The notes under the pieces: model-generated
Told to the model about the DNA's origin: nothing
What the model saw: only the letters and a program-made list of their open reading frames with translations
Databases searched by the model: none
Translations under genes and position numbers: made by a program
Part shown: one piece after another, positions 25,251 through 34,668 of the stretch
How positions within the stretch are numbered: the first letter of the stretch is position 1
Layout of the letters: every line of letters begins with the position of its first letter
From: Nostoc indistinguendum CM1-VF10
GTDB taxonomy: Bacteria > Cyanobacteriota > Cyanobacteriia > Cyanobacteriales > Nostocaceae
Reading direction: 5' to 3'
DNA: 64,000 nucleotides
NCBI GenBank assembly: GCA_019359215.1
Contig: JAHHHS010000022.1
Span: 25,087 to 89,086, forward strand

Positions 25251-28226
25251 TTAATGTACACCGCAAAATGGATCGCGTTCTTTATCAACTTCGTTTGGCT
25301 GCAATTCTAATTCGGCAAGATAAACGCATCCCTCTTCTTTTAGGCATTCCTGATTATTTGATGTCCAGTAAGGGATTTCACCGGCGTGCATCCGTAGAAT
25401 ACCTTGATCATCGAGAGTTACCCGATATTGGCAAGGGTAATCTGTTGTCACATCTGGTTTGCTGAGTGCGCCAATTCTTATCCATTTTTTGCTGTTAGTT
25501 TCGGCATCTGTTTGATAAATATAGAAAGTGTGTTGTCCAGTTTGCGGGAAGGGAGGTAAAGGATTACTAATTAACCCAATTCCTGGTTCCGTCACACCAT
25601 CGCGCAGATAGTGAAATTTTTTGAATAATTTACTACCATCATTTCCTACTTCAAACACAAGATGATAGGCATCTGGTTGATCAACAGTTGCAGACTCAAT
25701 CACATTGACGGCAATATCACCATCATTTAAATCTTTATTAAAGCGTTCTACAGCAATATTCCAGTTCAATTTACCATCAGCAAATAGCGGTGATGTTTCT
25801 GAAACTACTGATTCCAAATCGATACCAGGAATATCAATTAGATAATGGGGGTTTCCCTGACAAAGCAACACACTAAATTCAAGGGTTTGGTCAATTTCAA
25901 ACTGAACTTTAATTTTTCTCAAAAACTCTGCTTCTTGCATTCCCAGTTTATTCATGAGATTTTTGCCGTCGAAGCTACCCCATAATCGTAAATCTCCATC
26001 TTCGTAGTCTTGACGGTAAATAATATTAGTTAATTGGATTCCTTGCCATGCAGTACGAACTTTGGCAACAGTTTCCGAAGGTGCTAGTTGATATAGTTCT
26101 TGTCCAGCCTTGAATATGGTTAGTAAATCGTTACTTTGGGTTTTGCGTTTGAAGTTGCAGGGCAAATAATAAAACAGATTTTTGACATCAATTTCTAGCT
26201 GGTTGGCTCCCTTACGCAGCAAGCTTTTAGACTCTTCTGGATCGAATCTCAATCTTCGTAGCTTCTCGGCATAGCAAGCACCAGCAGAGGTGGCTAATTT
26301 GGTAAATTCCAGCACAAAAGTAATTCGCTCTGGATTCCACACAAAATATGGAGATTTACTAAATTCTTGGTAGATTTGGCGCTGCACTATGTCTAAATTA
26401 CAAGTTTTTCCAGACAGAATTAACCAATCAACTTTTTGGGAATTCCAAGAATCTTTGGTGATATCATCAGGACGCAAGCGACTTTCCATCAATCCTTTGG
26501 CAATACCGATCGCTTCTTTTATTCCTGAAACGGCGGCTCGTTCAAATTGCTGGTTATCTAAGGTGATGCAGATGTTATTTGGATCTTTGACTTGCAATTT
26601 AATACCGCTTTGGGTGAGCAATTCGGAAATTTCTTGCTCAGAAAGCGTGAAAGTTAGTAGAGAATTATCTGCTGGTGGCTTTTGCCCAAGTTTAAGTTTA
26701 GCTGCTTCTGCATGATCCCAGAGGATATAAAAGGATTGCAGGCGTTGGGGTGCTTGTTGCCAACGGGTAGGTAATACTTTCTCAGCAGTATCTAAGGCAT
26801 CTTTGTAAGCAATATCGCCTTGTGGATTCTCTTTATCTAGATATTTTAAAAGACTGCCAGTTTTGAATTTGCCTTGTTCTAAAAAGCGCTCGTTTAACTC
26901 AGAGCTAATTAAATCTTCTAGTTTTTCGCTTTCAATATCACCTGTTGTTACTGATGTCAATAAAAAGTCTGCGATCGCAACTTTTAATAATCTAAAAATT
27001 CGCAGTGTAATTAACTCACCGCCTAACTGTAAATGACCAGATGAACCTAATAGTTTGGGAGTGAGTTTATAGTAGCGTCCTCCTAAACCTCGATCTTCAT
27101 AATCGGCAAAGCTAGGAGTTTTATCTTCTAAAGTCAGTTCAATTAAAGCTAAGTCTGTGGTTCCCCCGCCAATATCCAAAACGAGGACATTTTGTGACCA
27201 TTTATTTCCTACTTGGCGACAACGAGTTTTGAATGACTCAATCCCAATGTTGAGATTACCGCCAAATTCTCGCCATAAAAAGAATATCGCCACAGAAACA
27301 GCTTCATCATAAGCAGTTTGTACATCATCGATCCCCAACTGCTCAACTAATTCCTTAACTTCCTTGCGAACAACTGGTGGGGCGACAGTGGGGTAGGTGA
27401 CAACTGCTGTTAAAAAATTCCCTTCTGAAAACCTGCGTTGGGCGCGTTGGCGGTAATCTTCAGTTAACTCGATTAAATGCGCCCAAGCAGATTGGATCAG
27501 TTGGTTAGCGGTAATTAATTCTTCTTCACCATCTAAAATAACTGGAAACAAACGATCTTGACCAAAATAGCGTTTGGGTGAATGGTGAAATCTACTGATG
27601 ATTTCCTTTAAAAAACTGCTTGTACCTTGAGCGATCGCTTTTTTTCGGTTATCTCTAGCTTCCCTTCCCATTCGCAGTTTTAAATCGCTTAACTGCGAAA
27701 TTTCCGACTCGCTGGGGATTTCCGTATCGCGGCGATCAATATCCAGCACAACTGGGATTAGATTTTGCGACTCTAGCGTAGGGACGCGGAACACCTCATG
27801 ATAAATTTGGTAAAGTTTTTTGCTGACAGCACGGCGGAATCTCTCGCTGTTTCCTAAAGAAAGTTCAATTTGGCGAAGTGCTTCTAAAAATCGCTCTCTA
27901 TTGTCACTTTCAAAAACTTCGCTCAATCGGCTGGGTTCTATCTCCAGGTTTCTGCTAATTTCTGCGATAAACTTTTCCCAATCATCAGCGCTGACATCAG
28001 GTAAAGCCACTGAAGCAGGAGAACTCAGCCATTGTGATAAGCGATCGCGCAACCGCATTTCTTGTTCTTTTGGGAGAACTTCTGCGATCGGTACTTCAAT
28101 TGGGTCGAAAAGTGTAACTGTGGAATTCGATGTACCAAAATCTAAAGCAAACCATCCTGGAAATCTTTTTTGTTGTTTCTCGCTTGGTTCTTGATCGTTA
28201 TATTTATTGAGTTGAAAAGGGTTCAT
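25251..28226 (-). CDS. Hsp70/actin-like ATPase, SrfB-like
   Basis: A 991-residue cytoplasmic protein with the ASKHA nucleotide-binding fold. Phosphate-1 is WFALDFGTSNSTVTLF (residues about 26-41), phosphate-2 VLVLDIGGGTTDLALIEL (about 350), and an adenosine-type segment reads VDWLILSGKTCN (about 600). A long charged insert (residues about 60-220) separates the first loop from the rest, and about 300 residues of beta-rich sequence follow the ATPase core. Size and layout match SrfB virulence-factor proteins (about 990 residues) better than DnaK, and no peptide-binding domain of DnaK type is seen. Same strand as the dynamin-like GTPase gene and the 363-residue protein. Role unknown; SrfB similarity is by eye. 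Confidence 0.8.
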   Translation of the reverse strand: MNPFQLNKYNDQEPSEKQQKRFPGWFALDFGTSNSTVTLFDPIEVPIAEVLPKEQEMRLRDRLSQWLSSPASVALPDVSADDWEKFIAEISRNLEIEPSRLSEVFESDNRERFLEALRQIELSLGNSERFRRAVSKKLYQIYHEVFRVPTLESQNLIPVVLDIDRRDTEIPSESEISQLSDLKLRMGREARDNRKKAIAQGTSSFLKEIISRFHHSPKRYFGQDRLFPVILDGEEELITANQLIQSAWAHLIELTEDYRQRAQRRFSEGNFLTAVVTYPTVAPPVVRKEVKELVEQLGIDDVQTAYDEAVSVAIFFLWREFGGNLNIGIESFKTRCRQVGNKWSQNVLVLDIGGGTTDLALIELTLEDKTPSFADYEDRGLGGRYYKLTPKLLGSSGHLQLGGELITLRIFRLLKVAIADFLLTSVTTGDIESEKLEDLISSELNERFLEQGKFKTGSLLKYLDKENPQGDIAYKDALDTAEKVLPTRWQQAPQRLQSFYILWDHAEAAKLKLGQKPPADNSLLTFTLSEQEISELLTQSGIKLQVKDPNNICITLDNQQFERAAVSGIKEAIGIAKGLMESRLRPDDITKDSWNSQKVDWLILSGKTCNLDIVQRQIYQEFSKSPYFVWNPERITFVLEFTKLATSAGACYAEKLRRLRFDPEESKSLLRKGANQLEIDVKNLFYYLPCNFKRKTQSNDLLTIFKAGQELYQLAPSETVAKVRTAWQGIQLTNIIYRQDYEDGDLRLWGSFDGKNLMNKLGMQEAEFLRKIKVQFEIDQTLEFSVLLCQGNPHYLIDIPGIDLESVVSETSPLFADGKLNWNIAVERFNKDLNDGDIAVNVIESATVDQPDAYHLVFEVGNDGSKLFKKFHYLRDGVTEPGIGLISNPLPPFPQTGQHTFYIYQTDAETNSKKWIRIGALSKPDVTTDYPCQYRVTLDDQGILRMHAGEIPYWTSNNQECLKEEGCVYLAELELQPNEVDKERDPFCGVH

Positions 28227-28444
28227 TATAGTATCACTTTCTGTTGTTTGTTTTATACCTGGCTAAAAACTGTAATGTTCTATCATAAAATTACAAATTT
28301 AGAGAATCTTTGGTCTTGTACCACTGATTCTCTTTAGCACTGGCTTTTGTATTTGGCGCGATATCTACGTTGGGCTACGCTTTTATATGAAAGGGCATAG
28401 GCATAGCCCAAACTAGGCGATCGCTATGAAAATTGCAGCAGTTA

Positions 28445-28788
28445 TTAAGTTGATGTTGAAGATTCTTGTTCAGTTGCAAGTCTTACTTGTTCGACTTGTT
28501 CGATAGTTAAATCAAGTAACCTTGCAATCTCTTCTATCGAAATACCATAAGCTAAACACCGAGGTATAAGTTCAAGTTTTGCTAGTTATCGTCCTTGTTG
28601 TATTCCTTCTTGTACTCCTTTTTGTAGTCCTTTTTCTCGTATTTCTTCTAGTGCTTGTTTTAGCCCTTCTTGTCGTCCTTCTTCTTTAGCTTCTCGATAA
28701 ACCCTAGTTTCTTGTAACTTAATTTCAAACATAGCCTCTACCTCTCCACTACTTAAGTTTGCAAATTTATAACCAGTAATTGTTGTGA
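28445..28788 (-). pseudogene. Tail-only duplicate of the Rpn-type nuclease gene
   Basis: On the minus strand the sequence directly after the intact gene's stop reads ITTITGYKFANLSSGEVEAM, closely matching ITTIAVYKFANLSREEVEAM of the intact gene. It continues through the Gln/Gly/Arg repeat region to a helical end IARLLDLTIEQVEQVRLATE. The first two-thirds, including the nuclease core, are missing and a TAA stop interrupts the frame in the repeat region (CGATAACTAGC). This is a partial tandem duplication left after loss of the front of the second copy. Confidence 0.85.
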
Positions 28789-29688
28789 TTACTCAGATGC
28801 AAGCCTTACTTGTTCGATGCTTAAATTCAGTAATTTGGCAACCTCTCCCATCGACATACCAAGAGCTAAGAAGTGAGGTACAAGTTCAAGTTTTGCTTGT
28901 TCTCGTCCTCGTTGTAGTCCTACTTCTAGCCCTTGTTCTCGTCCTAGTTCTAATCCTTGTTCTCGTCCTAGTTCCAATCCTTGTTCTAGTCCCTCTTGTT
29001 TCGCTTCTTGATAAACTCTAGTTTCTTCTAACTTAACTCCTAACATTGCCTCTACCTCTTCACGACTTAAGTTGGCAAATTTATAAACTGCAATCGTTGT
29101 GATTACATCTATTATCTCCTCCTTCGCTAAAACAGTTATCTGTTCTTGTTGCACCCGCTCAATTAAACGTTTCGCTTCTTGCACCATTTGAGTATCTGAG
29201 GCAATAGTTAACTGCATCAAACTAATACCTACTTTTTGCTCATCAGGACTACCTAACTCATCTAAATAAATCCGTTGTACTTGGGAACTGTTCAGTAACG
29301 ATCTGTGAATAGTAGTGTTTTCCGGTTCCAAGCTGCGAGACTGTAAAATAATTACTCCGTACCAGTCATCGTAAAGCGACGGGTTACGATACATATACAG
29401 CATGGATTCCGAGAAAAACCGATGGTACAGTAACTCATCTTTTTGGAATTGTACCTCAGCAAAAAAGATCATCTGAGATGTTGCATCAGGTGGAGGTAAA
29501 AATACCCCATCAATCCGAAATGTTGGTTCTTTAACTTCAACTGATTCAAAGCGATAGCTAGCAGCTTCGGCTGGTGGCTGTTCTACTAACTCGAAAAACA
29601 ATCCTGGGACACGTTTGAAAATTGCATAAAAAATCGCATCACGTCTCACAAATACATCCTCATAACCTAGCCGATCGCAATCAGTCAC
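28789..29688 (-). CDS. Rpn-family (PD-(D/E)XK) putative nuclease, DUF2887 type
   Basis: A 299-residue protein of the Rpn/transposase-like nuclease group common in Nostoc. The catalytic-type residues lie in FRIDGVFLPP and FFAEVQFQKD (Asp...Glu-x-Gln). Further conserved blocks are RFFSESMLYMYR and the DNA-end-type SLYDDWYGVIIL. The C terminus has three near-exact copies of an eight-residue repeat EQGLELGR, then a helix-turn-helix-like end GMSMGEVAKLLNLSIEQV. It starts 13 bases after the dynamin-like GTPase gene on the same strand, so it reads as part of the Srf-like operon or as a passenger inserted into it. Rpn proteins promote RecA-independent recombination in E. coli. Confidence 0.85.
   Translation of the reverse strand: MTDCDRLGYEDVFVRRDAIFYAIFKRVPGLFFELVEQPPAEAASYRFESVEVKEPTFRIDGVFLPPPDATSQMIFFAEVQFQKDELLYHRFFSESMLYMYRNPSLYDDWYGVIILQSRSLEPENTTIHRSLLNSSQVQRIYLDELGSPDEQKVGISLMQLTIASDTQMVQEAKRLIERVQQEQITVLAKEEIIDVITTIAVYKFANLSREEVEAMLGVKLEETRVYQEAKQEGLEQGLELGREQGLELGREQGLEVGLQRGREQAKLELVPHFLALGMSMGEVAKLLNLSIEQVRLASE
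28875..28995. repeat. 24-bp coding tandem repeat in the Rpn-type gene
   Basis: About three imperfect 24-base units encoding EQGLELGR; each contains TTCTCGTCCTAGTTC-like words on the plus strand. Copy number is likely to vary by slippage. Confidence 0.75.
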
Positions 29689-29701
29689 TTTCTGAGTTAG
29701 C

Positions 29702-32242
29702 TTATCTCAAATCATCTAAGTAAGAAACAGCAGCAAGTTCTGAAATAATCTGCAACCAAGTAGGAATTGCGATCTCAGATGGCAATTCCCCAGCCGCCAA
29801 ATATCTTAGCAAAGTTTCTTTTTTTGAAAGGTTTTGCAAACTAGGAATAATTTGATCCAAAATACCTTCTAGCTCAGAATTAATTTGCTGATTAACTTCG
29901 CTAACATACTGCACAAGGTGAAGACTAGCGCTAGCAGTGATTTCATCTCGCAACCGCAGTACTAAAAGTTGGTGGTTGCTCGATCTAGGTAAACCTTGGC
30001 TTTTTTCTGGTGCCCAGTCAAAGATTTGACCAACATTGTGTTTATCGTCTTTACGTGCTAAAGGAAAGATAATTTCGGGTGCAACGGTTTTGTCTTTACT
30101 AGTGATTTCGGAAATGATTGCTTCTTTCCATTCGTTAGGATCGCATCCTAGTAATAATTTGTAAAAGAGATCGGCATCTTCAAAACCAAATTTTTCTTCG
30201 ATTTCTTGCTCCATATCTGGGTGGAAAAATGCCTGCAATTGTTCGCGTTCTGGGGCTACATAATTTGACAATTGATTTAACAAATCTACCACTGCCTGAT
30301 GAATGCGATCGCGGGCAAAATCTTCTACTTCTTTAACGGTTTTTTCAAATACCGGATAAAAATCATCACTCTTAGTTGGAAGGGAACTATTTACACGATT
30401 TCCCCGATCAAATAATTTCCCGGCTGCACCTTTAGATTCTGCCAGAGCGATCGCTCCATTGTTGGCTTTGTTGAAGAGTAAAGTCCACTGGTTCCAATTC
30501 AGGATTCTAAAAGTGAGTTCGTCTTTTATTACATCGCTGACGACAACACCGCGTCGGTCTTTGAGTGGTTCTTTCCCTAAATCTTTTTGAAAATTCCTAT
30601 AGATTTTATCCAAGCTTTCGACCACAAAGCGCAACTCGATAAATGCAGGGCTGTCTCCTGTAGGGATACCTTGCTCGTGAATTTCATCTATGATGTCCTT
30701 CAAGTGATCTTGTTGCTGACTCACCACATCAGCCGATCTCCGAGTATCTTCATACAGTTGCTTTAGACCATGAGTCGCTACGTGGGTTTGAATCAATTCC
30801 CGCAGTTTACTAAGTCCCCCATCTTGGCTAAAGTAACCTAGCTGCTTGCCCAAATAACTGCGGGGATCAGAGCTTAATAGCCGTTCACTTAATAGCTCCC
30901 ATTTGTCTTGTAGCCGTTTAGACCGATCTAGGTAATCAGGATAGTCCAAGTTAGCCAAAAACTCTGTTGAACCTGCTTTGACTGTAGTAGAACGTTTTGC
31001 CAATTCAGCTAGTCCCAACAGTGGCGACAGTAAAACGATGCGGTCTTTTTGGGTTGTAAAGGCTTCTGCACCGTCAATGGTAGTTTGCAGAACTTTGAGT
31101 TTTTGGAAAACGGTTTCTTCTTGTAAATGCCTATCTTCAATGAGCTGATCAAGTTCTCTTTCGCCGCCTTCGCCCTCTAGGGGTAGTTGATCGAAGCGAC
31201 CTACACCTACGAGAATTAAATCTTTCAGGTCTTGTCCCGGTCGCTGCTGCTGCATCATCGTAAAGATTTTATTGGCGCGATCGCTACCAGGAGATTTACC
31301 ATTTAGCAATACCAAAATTGTCTGTACTTCTGCCAATTCTCGCAGCGACAAAAAGGTATCCCTAGCCCCCGAATTAGCAGCCCCCAATCCCGGAAAGTCG
31401 ATAAGAATAAATTTAGCTGCATTTGTAAAATCCCAAATTTCCCGTGAGATTTTCACATCAATATCCACGCGGCGGATCAGTGGGAAGCTGTTTTGTAATA
31501 ACTTCGTTGGTAGCCTCTGGGGTGGACTCGGTAATCGAATATGCGCTGGGGGTAGATCCTCAAATTTCAGAGTTTGGATTGCCATTGGCTGTTCGACAAG
31601 CTGTAGCCCCTCACGGGCGGTGATAGCATCAATCTGGTAGCGCCCACCACACATAACTTCCCCATAAGCTTGGTAAGCCCGCAGGAATAATACCAACTCC
31701 CGGAGTAAATAACGTAGCTCTAAATTGTTACTGCTATTCCATGCTTCTTCACACCAGCTAATAATATCTGTGCCAGAGTTGAGTTTCGATACTGGTATAG
31801 GAGGAAGCCCTGCTGCTGTCGTCCGTTTATGGGCTTCCCCCAGCATGAAGCGTAGACACTCATGCACTCCTTCATGAGAAAGATAATCTACAGTAAAATT
31901 ACTTAATTGAGTAGTTGCAAATTCATCTTGCGGGATGATATGTATTGCGGTAACATTACCTGTAGTGGGGTTTTCGCTGACTGGTAAACCATCTGCATAT
32001 CCAATTAGACTGCCTAAAAGTAAAGTTTTACCACTACTGAATTCTCCCATCACCCCAATTTTGACAGGTGAAGTTGCAAGGTCTACAGTTTTCTGGGCAG
32101 CTGACCGCAGACGAAGGAGACAGTCGTCAAGACTAGCTGGAACCCAATCTTCTTGTTTTGAAGGGTGCTGGGGCACAGAATCTATCTTTCGGAGGATGAA
32201 TTCGCCGTACTCCTTAAAACGGCCCAGTTTATCTGGTTCCAT
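29702..32242 (-). CDS. Dynamin-like GTPase, SrfC-like
   Basis: An 846-residue GTPase. G1 is GVMGEFSSGKTLLLGSL (residues about 67-83), the G2 threonine is probably in NPTTGNVTAI, G3 is LIDFPGLGAANSGARD, and a G4-type segment reads VGVGRFDQL. The long helical C-terminal part (residues about 420-846) fits the stalk of bacterial dynamin-like proteins, which bend or fuse membranes; no membrane span is obvious. The ATG at 32242 has GGCGGGA upstream and is preferred over one seven codons earlier. It is the first gene of the minus-strand run with the Rpn-type nuclease, the Hsp70-like ATPase and the 363-residue protein. Combination and size resemble SrfC/SrfB/SrfA. Confidence 0.83.
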   Translation of the reverse strand: MEPDKLGRFKEYGEFILRKIDSVPQHPSKQEDWVPASLDDCLLRLRSAAQKTVDLATSPVKIGVMGEFSSGKTLLLGSLIGYADGLPVSENPTTGNVTAIHIIPQDEFATTQLSNFTVDYLSHEGVHECLRFMLGEAHKRTTAAGLPPIPVSKLNSGTDIISWCEEAWNSSNNLELRYLLRELVLFLRAYQAYGEVMCGGRYQIDAITAREGLQLVEQPMAIQTLKFEDLPPAHIRLPSPPQRLPTKLLQNSFPLIRRVDIDVKISREIWDFTNAAKFILIDFPGLGAANSGARDTFLSLRELAEVQTILVLLNGKSPGSDRANKIFTMMQQQRPGQDLKDLILVGVGRFDQLPLEGEGGERELDQLIEDRHLQEETVFQKLKVLQTTIDGAEAFTTQKDRIVLLSPLLGLAELAKRSTTVKAGSTEFLANLDYPDYLDRSKRLQDKWELLSERLLSSDPRSYLGKQLGYFSQDGGLSKLRELIQTHVATHGLKQLYEDTRRSADVVSQQQDHLKDIIDEIHEQGIPTGDSPAFIELRFVVESLDKIYRNFQKDLGKEPLKDRRGVVVSDVIKDELTFRILNWNQWTLLFNKANNGAIALAESKGAAGKLFDRGNRVNSSLPTKSDDFYPVFEKTVKEVEDFARDRIHQAVVDLLNQLSNYVAPEREQLQAFFHPDMEQEIEEKFGFEDADLFYKLLLGCDPNEWKEAIISEITSKDKTVAPEIIFPLARKDDKHNVGQIFDWAPEKSQGLPRSSNHQLLVLRLRDEITASASLHLVQYVSEVNQQINSELEGILDQIIPSLQNLSKKETLLRYLAAGELPSEIAIPTWLQIISELAAVSYLDDLR

Positions 32243-33282
32243 AAAGTAGTTCCCGCCTAACATTAATTTCTGTGAGCTTTATAACATATAAAATGCAATT
32301 GCCAGCTATTGTCGCAACGTCTTGATATCACATTTAGCATTTCTCTCATTTAATTTGGGATCTTGGTATGAGGCGTTTTGAATGGTCAAGACAATTTTGA
32401 AAAATCGGGTTTTGTTGAGAAAATTGAAGAGGAATTCAGAAATCAGAATGGGCTAAACCATAGCTATCCGCTAACAGGAGTCACAATAAAGAAAGTGGGG
32501 TTTTATACCATAAGCTGGCTAGATAGTGCTTAGTAAAAATATGGGTATTAAACCCTTTTATACCCCTTATTTTAAGAAGATGTCCGAAAAGTATTAGGTG
32601 AATGTAATTCGCTACCATACAAGCAAAGTCTGTCTACGCAAAAATCACGAAAAATCAAAAAATTCAAACCCACCTCCTTGGGTTCTGTCTGTATAAGGGA
32701 ACTCCAAAAAATAAATTATTCCAATTTCTGGATTCAATACGACTGTTCCTCCCCCTGCTCCCTGCTCCCTGCTCCCCTGCTCTAAACGCGGTGGGATATT
32801 TTTTTAGTTGGAAGTCCTGCTAGCCGCGACTCAGAGTCGGCAGTACTCTAATTAATGGTGAATTCTTCTTAATAAAAAATCAATATTTATTTGATATAAA
32901 ATTTCTGATTATTGTGAATTTCTGATAAAGATGTAAGCGCCTCACCGTTAATAATATAGTTTCCGTGAAGCTAAATCAGGTTTTTAAACAATGTGATTAC
33001 AGAGGTAATATGAATTTATAGCTAATTAAAAAAAAACAAAGTCGAATAGCTTACCTGGCACAGAGATAACTTAAATATCCCCAAAATGCTGACATTAATC
33101 TTAATAATAAGTTCAGCATTTTCTTCAATTTATTTACAGTAAAAGAAGAATTATTGCCCATATAAAAATAAATAAGGTATTAAAATAAATAGCAGGTTGG
33201 CGTGAAAATTATATACATCTACATAACAAATCCTATTTTCAGGCTATTACTTTAATAACTTAGGCAGAGCAGGCAGGCAAAA
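32243..33282. other. One-kilobase intergenic stretch
   Basis: Between the divergent GTPase gene and the PAS-kinase relic. I see no gene; it contains the MITE-like element at 32697-32819 with a run of CCCTGCT units, and otherwise AT-rich sequence with many stops in all frames. The promoter of the Srf-like locus should be in its left part. Confidence 0.6.
32697..32819. repeat. MITE-like element with imperfect inverted ends
   Basis: The left end AGGGAACTCCAAAAAATA and the complement of the right end, AGGACTTCCAACTAAAAAAA, are similar inverted ends about 123 bases apart, around a CCCTGCTCCCTGCTCC run. A related single end (GGGACTTCCAAAAACTGATG) lies at about 18627. No coding capacity. Confidence 0.45.
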
Positions 33283-34668
33283 GTGTTTTCTAAAAAGGTG
33301 CAGAGCTACATTAACCAAATCATGGTCACAGAGGAAGAAATACAAGGAAACGCCAAAGGCGATCTGCATCCCGCTCTTTACGAGAGTTCAGGACTGCCAA
33401 ATCATCCGGGGTCGAATAAAGAGATGATTTGCTCCTCCTGCCTCACTTCTCTAGGAGAGGCTGCGCTCAGTGACCACCTGCCTTCTGCCTCCTGCCTCCT
33501 TCAATGTTGTTGTCTGTATGAAATTACAGAACAGAAACAGGCAAGAGAATTAGCAAAAGCACTAGAGCAACTGCAAGCTGAAACTGCAAAACGCCAAGCA
33601 GTTGAAGCACAGTTACGCCAAAAAACATCAGAATGTGCAGCGATTTTGCAAGTGCTTCCTGATTTATACTTTCGTCTTGATATTGACGGAAGTATCCTGG
33701 ATTACAAGCCAGGAAAGGCGGAAAACGCGTGTATCCCAACAGGAGACTGTCAGGGCAAGAGTTTGCGAGAATGCCTACCGACTGTTATAGGCGATCGCTT
33801 CCAGCAAGCAATAACTCAAGTACTTGAAACTCAATCTTCAGTCAGTTTTGAATATACCTTACCCCTGCCACAAGGGAAGAATAATTTTGAAGCTAGGTTA
33901 TTACCATTACCAGACCAGCAAATTATAGTTCTTGTCCGCGACACCAGCGACAAAGTCCAAGCAGCATTAATAGAAAGCGATACTAAGTTTCGTACCATTA
34001 TTGAAAATTCCAATAACATTATTTTTGCCCTGACAGTTGAAGGAATATTTTCCTACGTTTCTCCTAACTGGACTGAAATTTTTGGGCATGAGATTGCAGA
34101 GGTTGAAGGCAAATCCTTTATTCCCTTTATACATCCTGACGATGTGCCTATCTGTGCAGATTATTTCCAAAAAATTGCGACAACAACCGAAAAGCAAGAC
34201 GCAATTGAATATCGAATAAAACACAAAAATGGCACTTGACGATGGCATACGAGTAATTCATCTGTTATTAGAGATGCTAATAGTAATGTTTTAAACTTCG
34301 TTGGCATTTGCCATGACACCACTGATCGAAAACAAGCAGAAGTTGCGCTCAGAGAAAGCGCCCAACGGGAAGCCCTACTCAATCGTCTGTCTAACCAGAT
34401 TCGAGCTTCTCTAGATCTCAATTACATTGTGGAAACCGCAGTGCAGGAGATTCGCAACTTATTCCAAATTGATCGCTGTGCCTTCTTTTGGTATCGCCAA
34501 GACGCTGAGGTTCCCTATTGGGAAAGTGTATATGAGGCGAAAAGTTCCTTTTTCCCCTGTTTGCTTAACAACAAGCAAATAATGCAGAAATAGAACTAAT
34601 CGCAGCCAAAACCTTGAACAAAGAAATCATTCGCATTAATGATGTAGAAACTGTGGGCGATTGCACAT
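33283..34668 (+). pseudogene. PAS-PAS-GAF sensor kinase relic
   Basis: Front part of a multi-sensor histidine kinase. After a low-complexity start there is a coiled coil (ALEQLQAETAKRQAVEAQL), a PAS domain (residues about 115-220) and a second PAS domain beginning FRTIIENSNNIIFALTVEG. The second PAS is cut by TGA at 34237-34239, where related domains have Trp (GT-W-RWHTS). The frame then continues into a linker (GICHDTTDRKQAEVALRES) and a GAF domain (IVETAVQEIRNLFQIDRCAF), with another shift near 34555 before EIELIAAKTLNKEIIRINDV. It ends abruptly at about 34663, where the sequence joins the opposite-strand kinase relic. No kinase core remains. Confidence 0.8.

Noticed and set aside
28875..28995. 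Regularly spaced repeats that look like a small CRISPR or VNTR
   Set aside because: The units are contiguous 24-base coding repeats (EQGLELGR) in a nuclease gene, with no spacers.
32745..32785. CCCTGCTCCCTGCTCC run as a CRISPR or regulatory array
   Set aside because: Simple slippage-type repeat inside a MITE-like element; similar runs occur at 56185 and 57480 on either strand.
34237..34239. TGA as a selenocysteine codon in the PAS relic
   Set aside because: Related PAS domains have Trp here, no SECIS-like hairpin or sel gene is seen, and the same relic has a second frame break.
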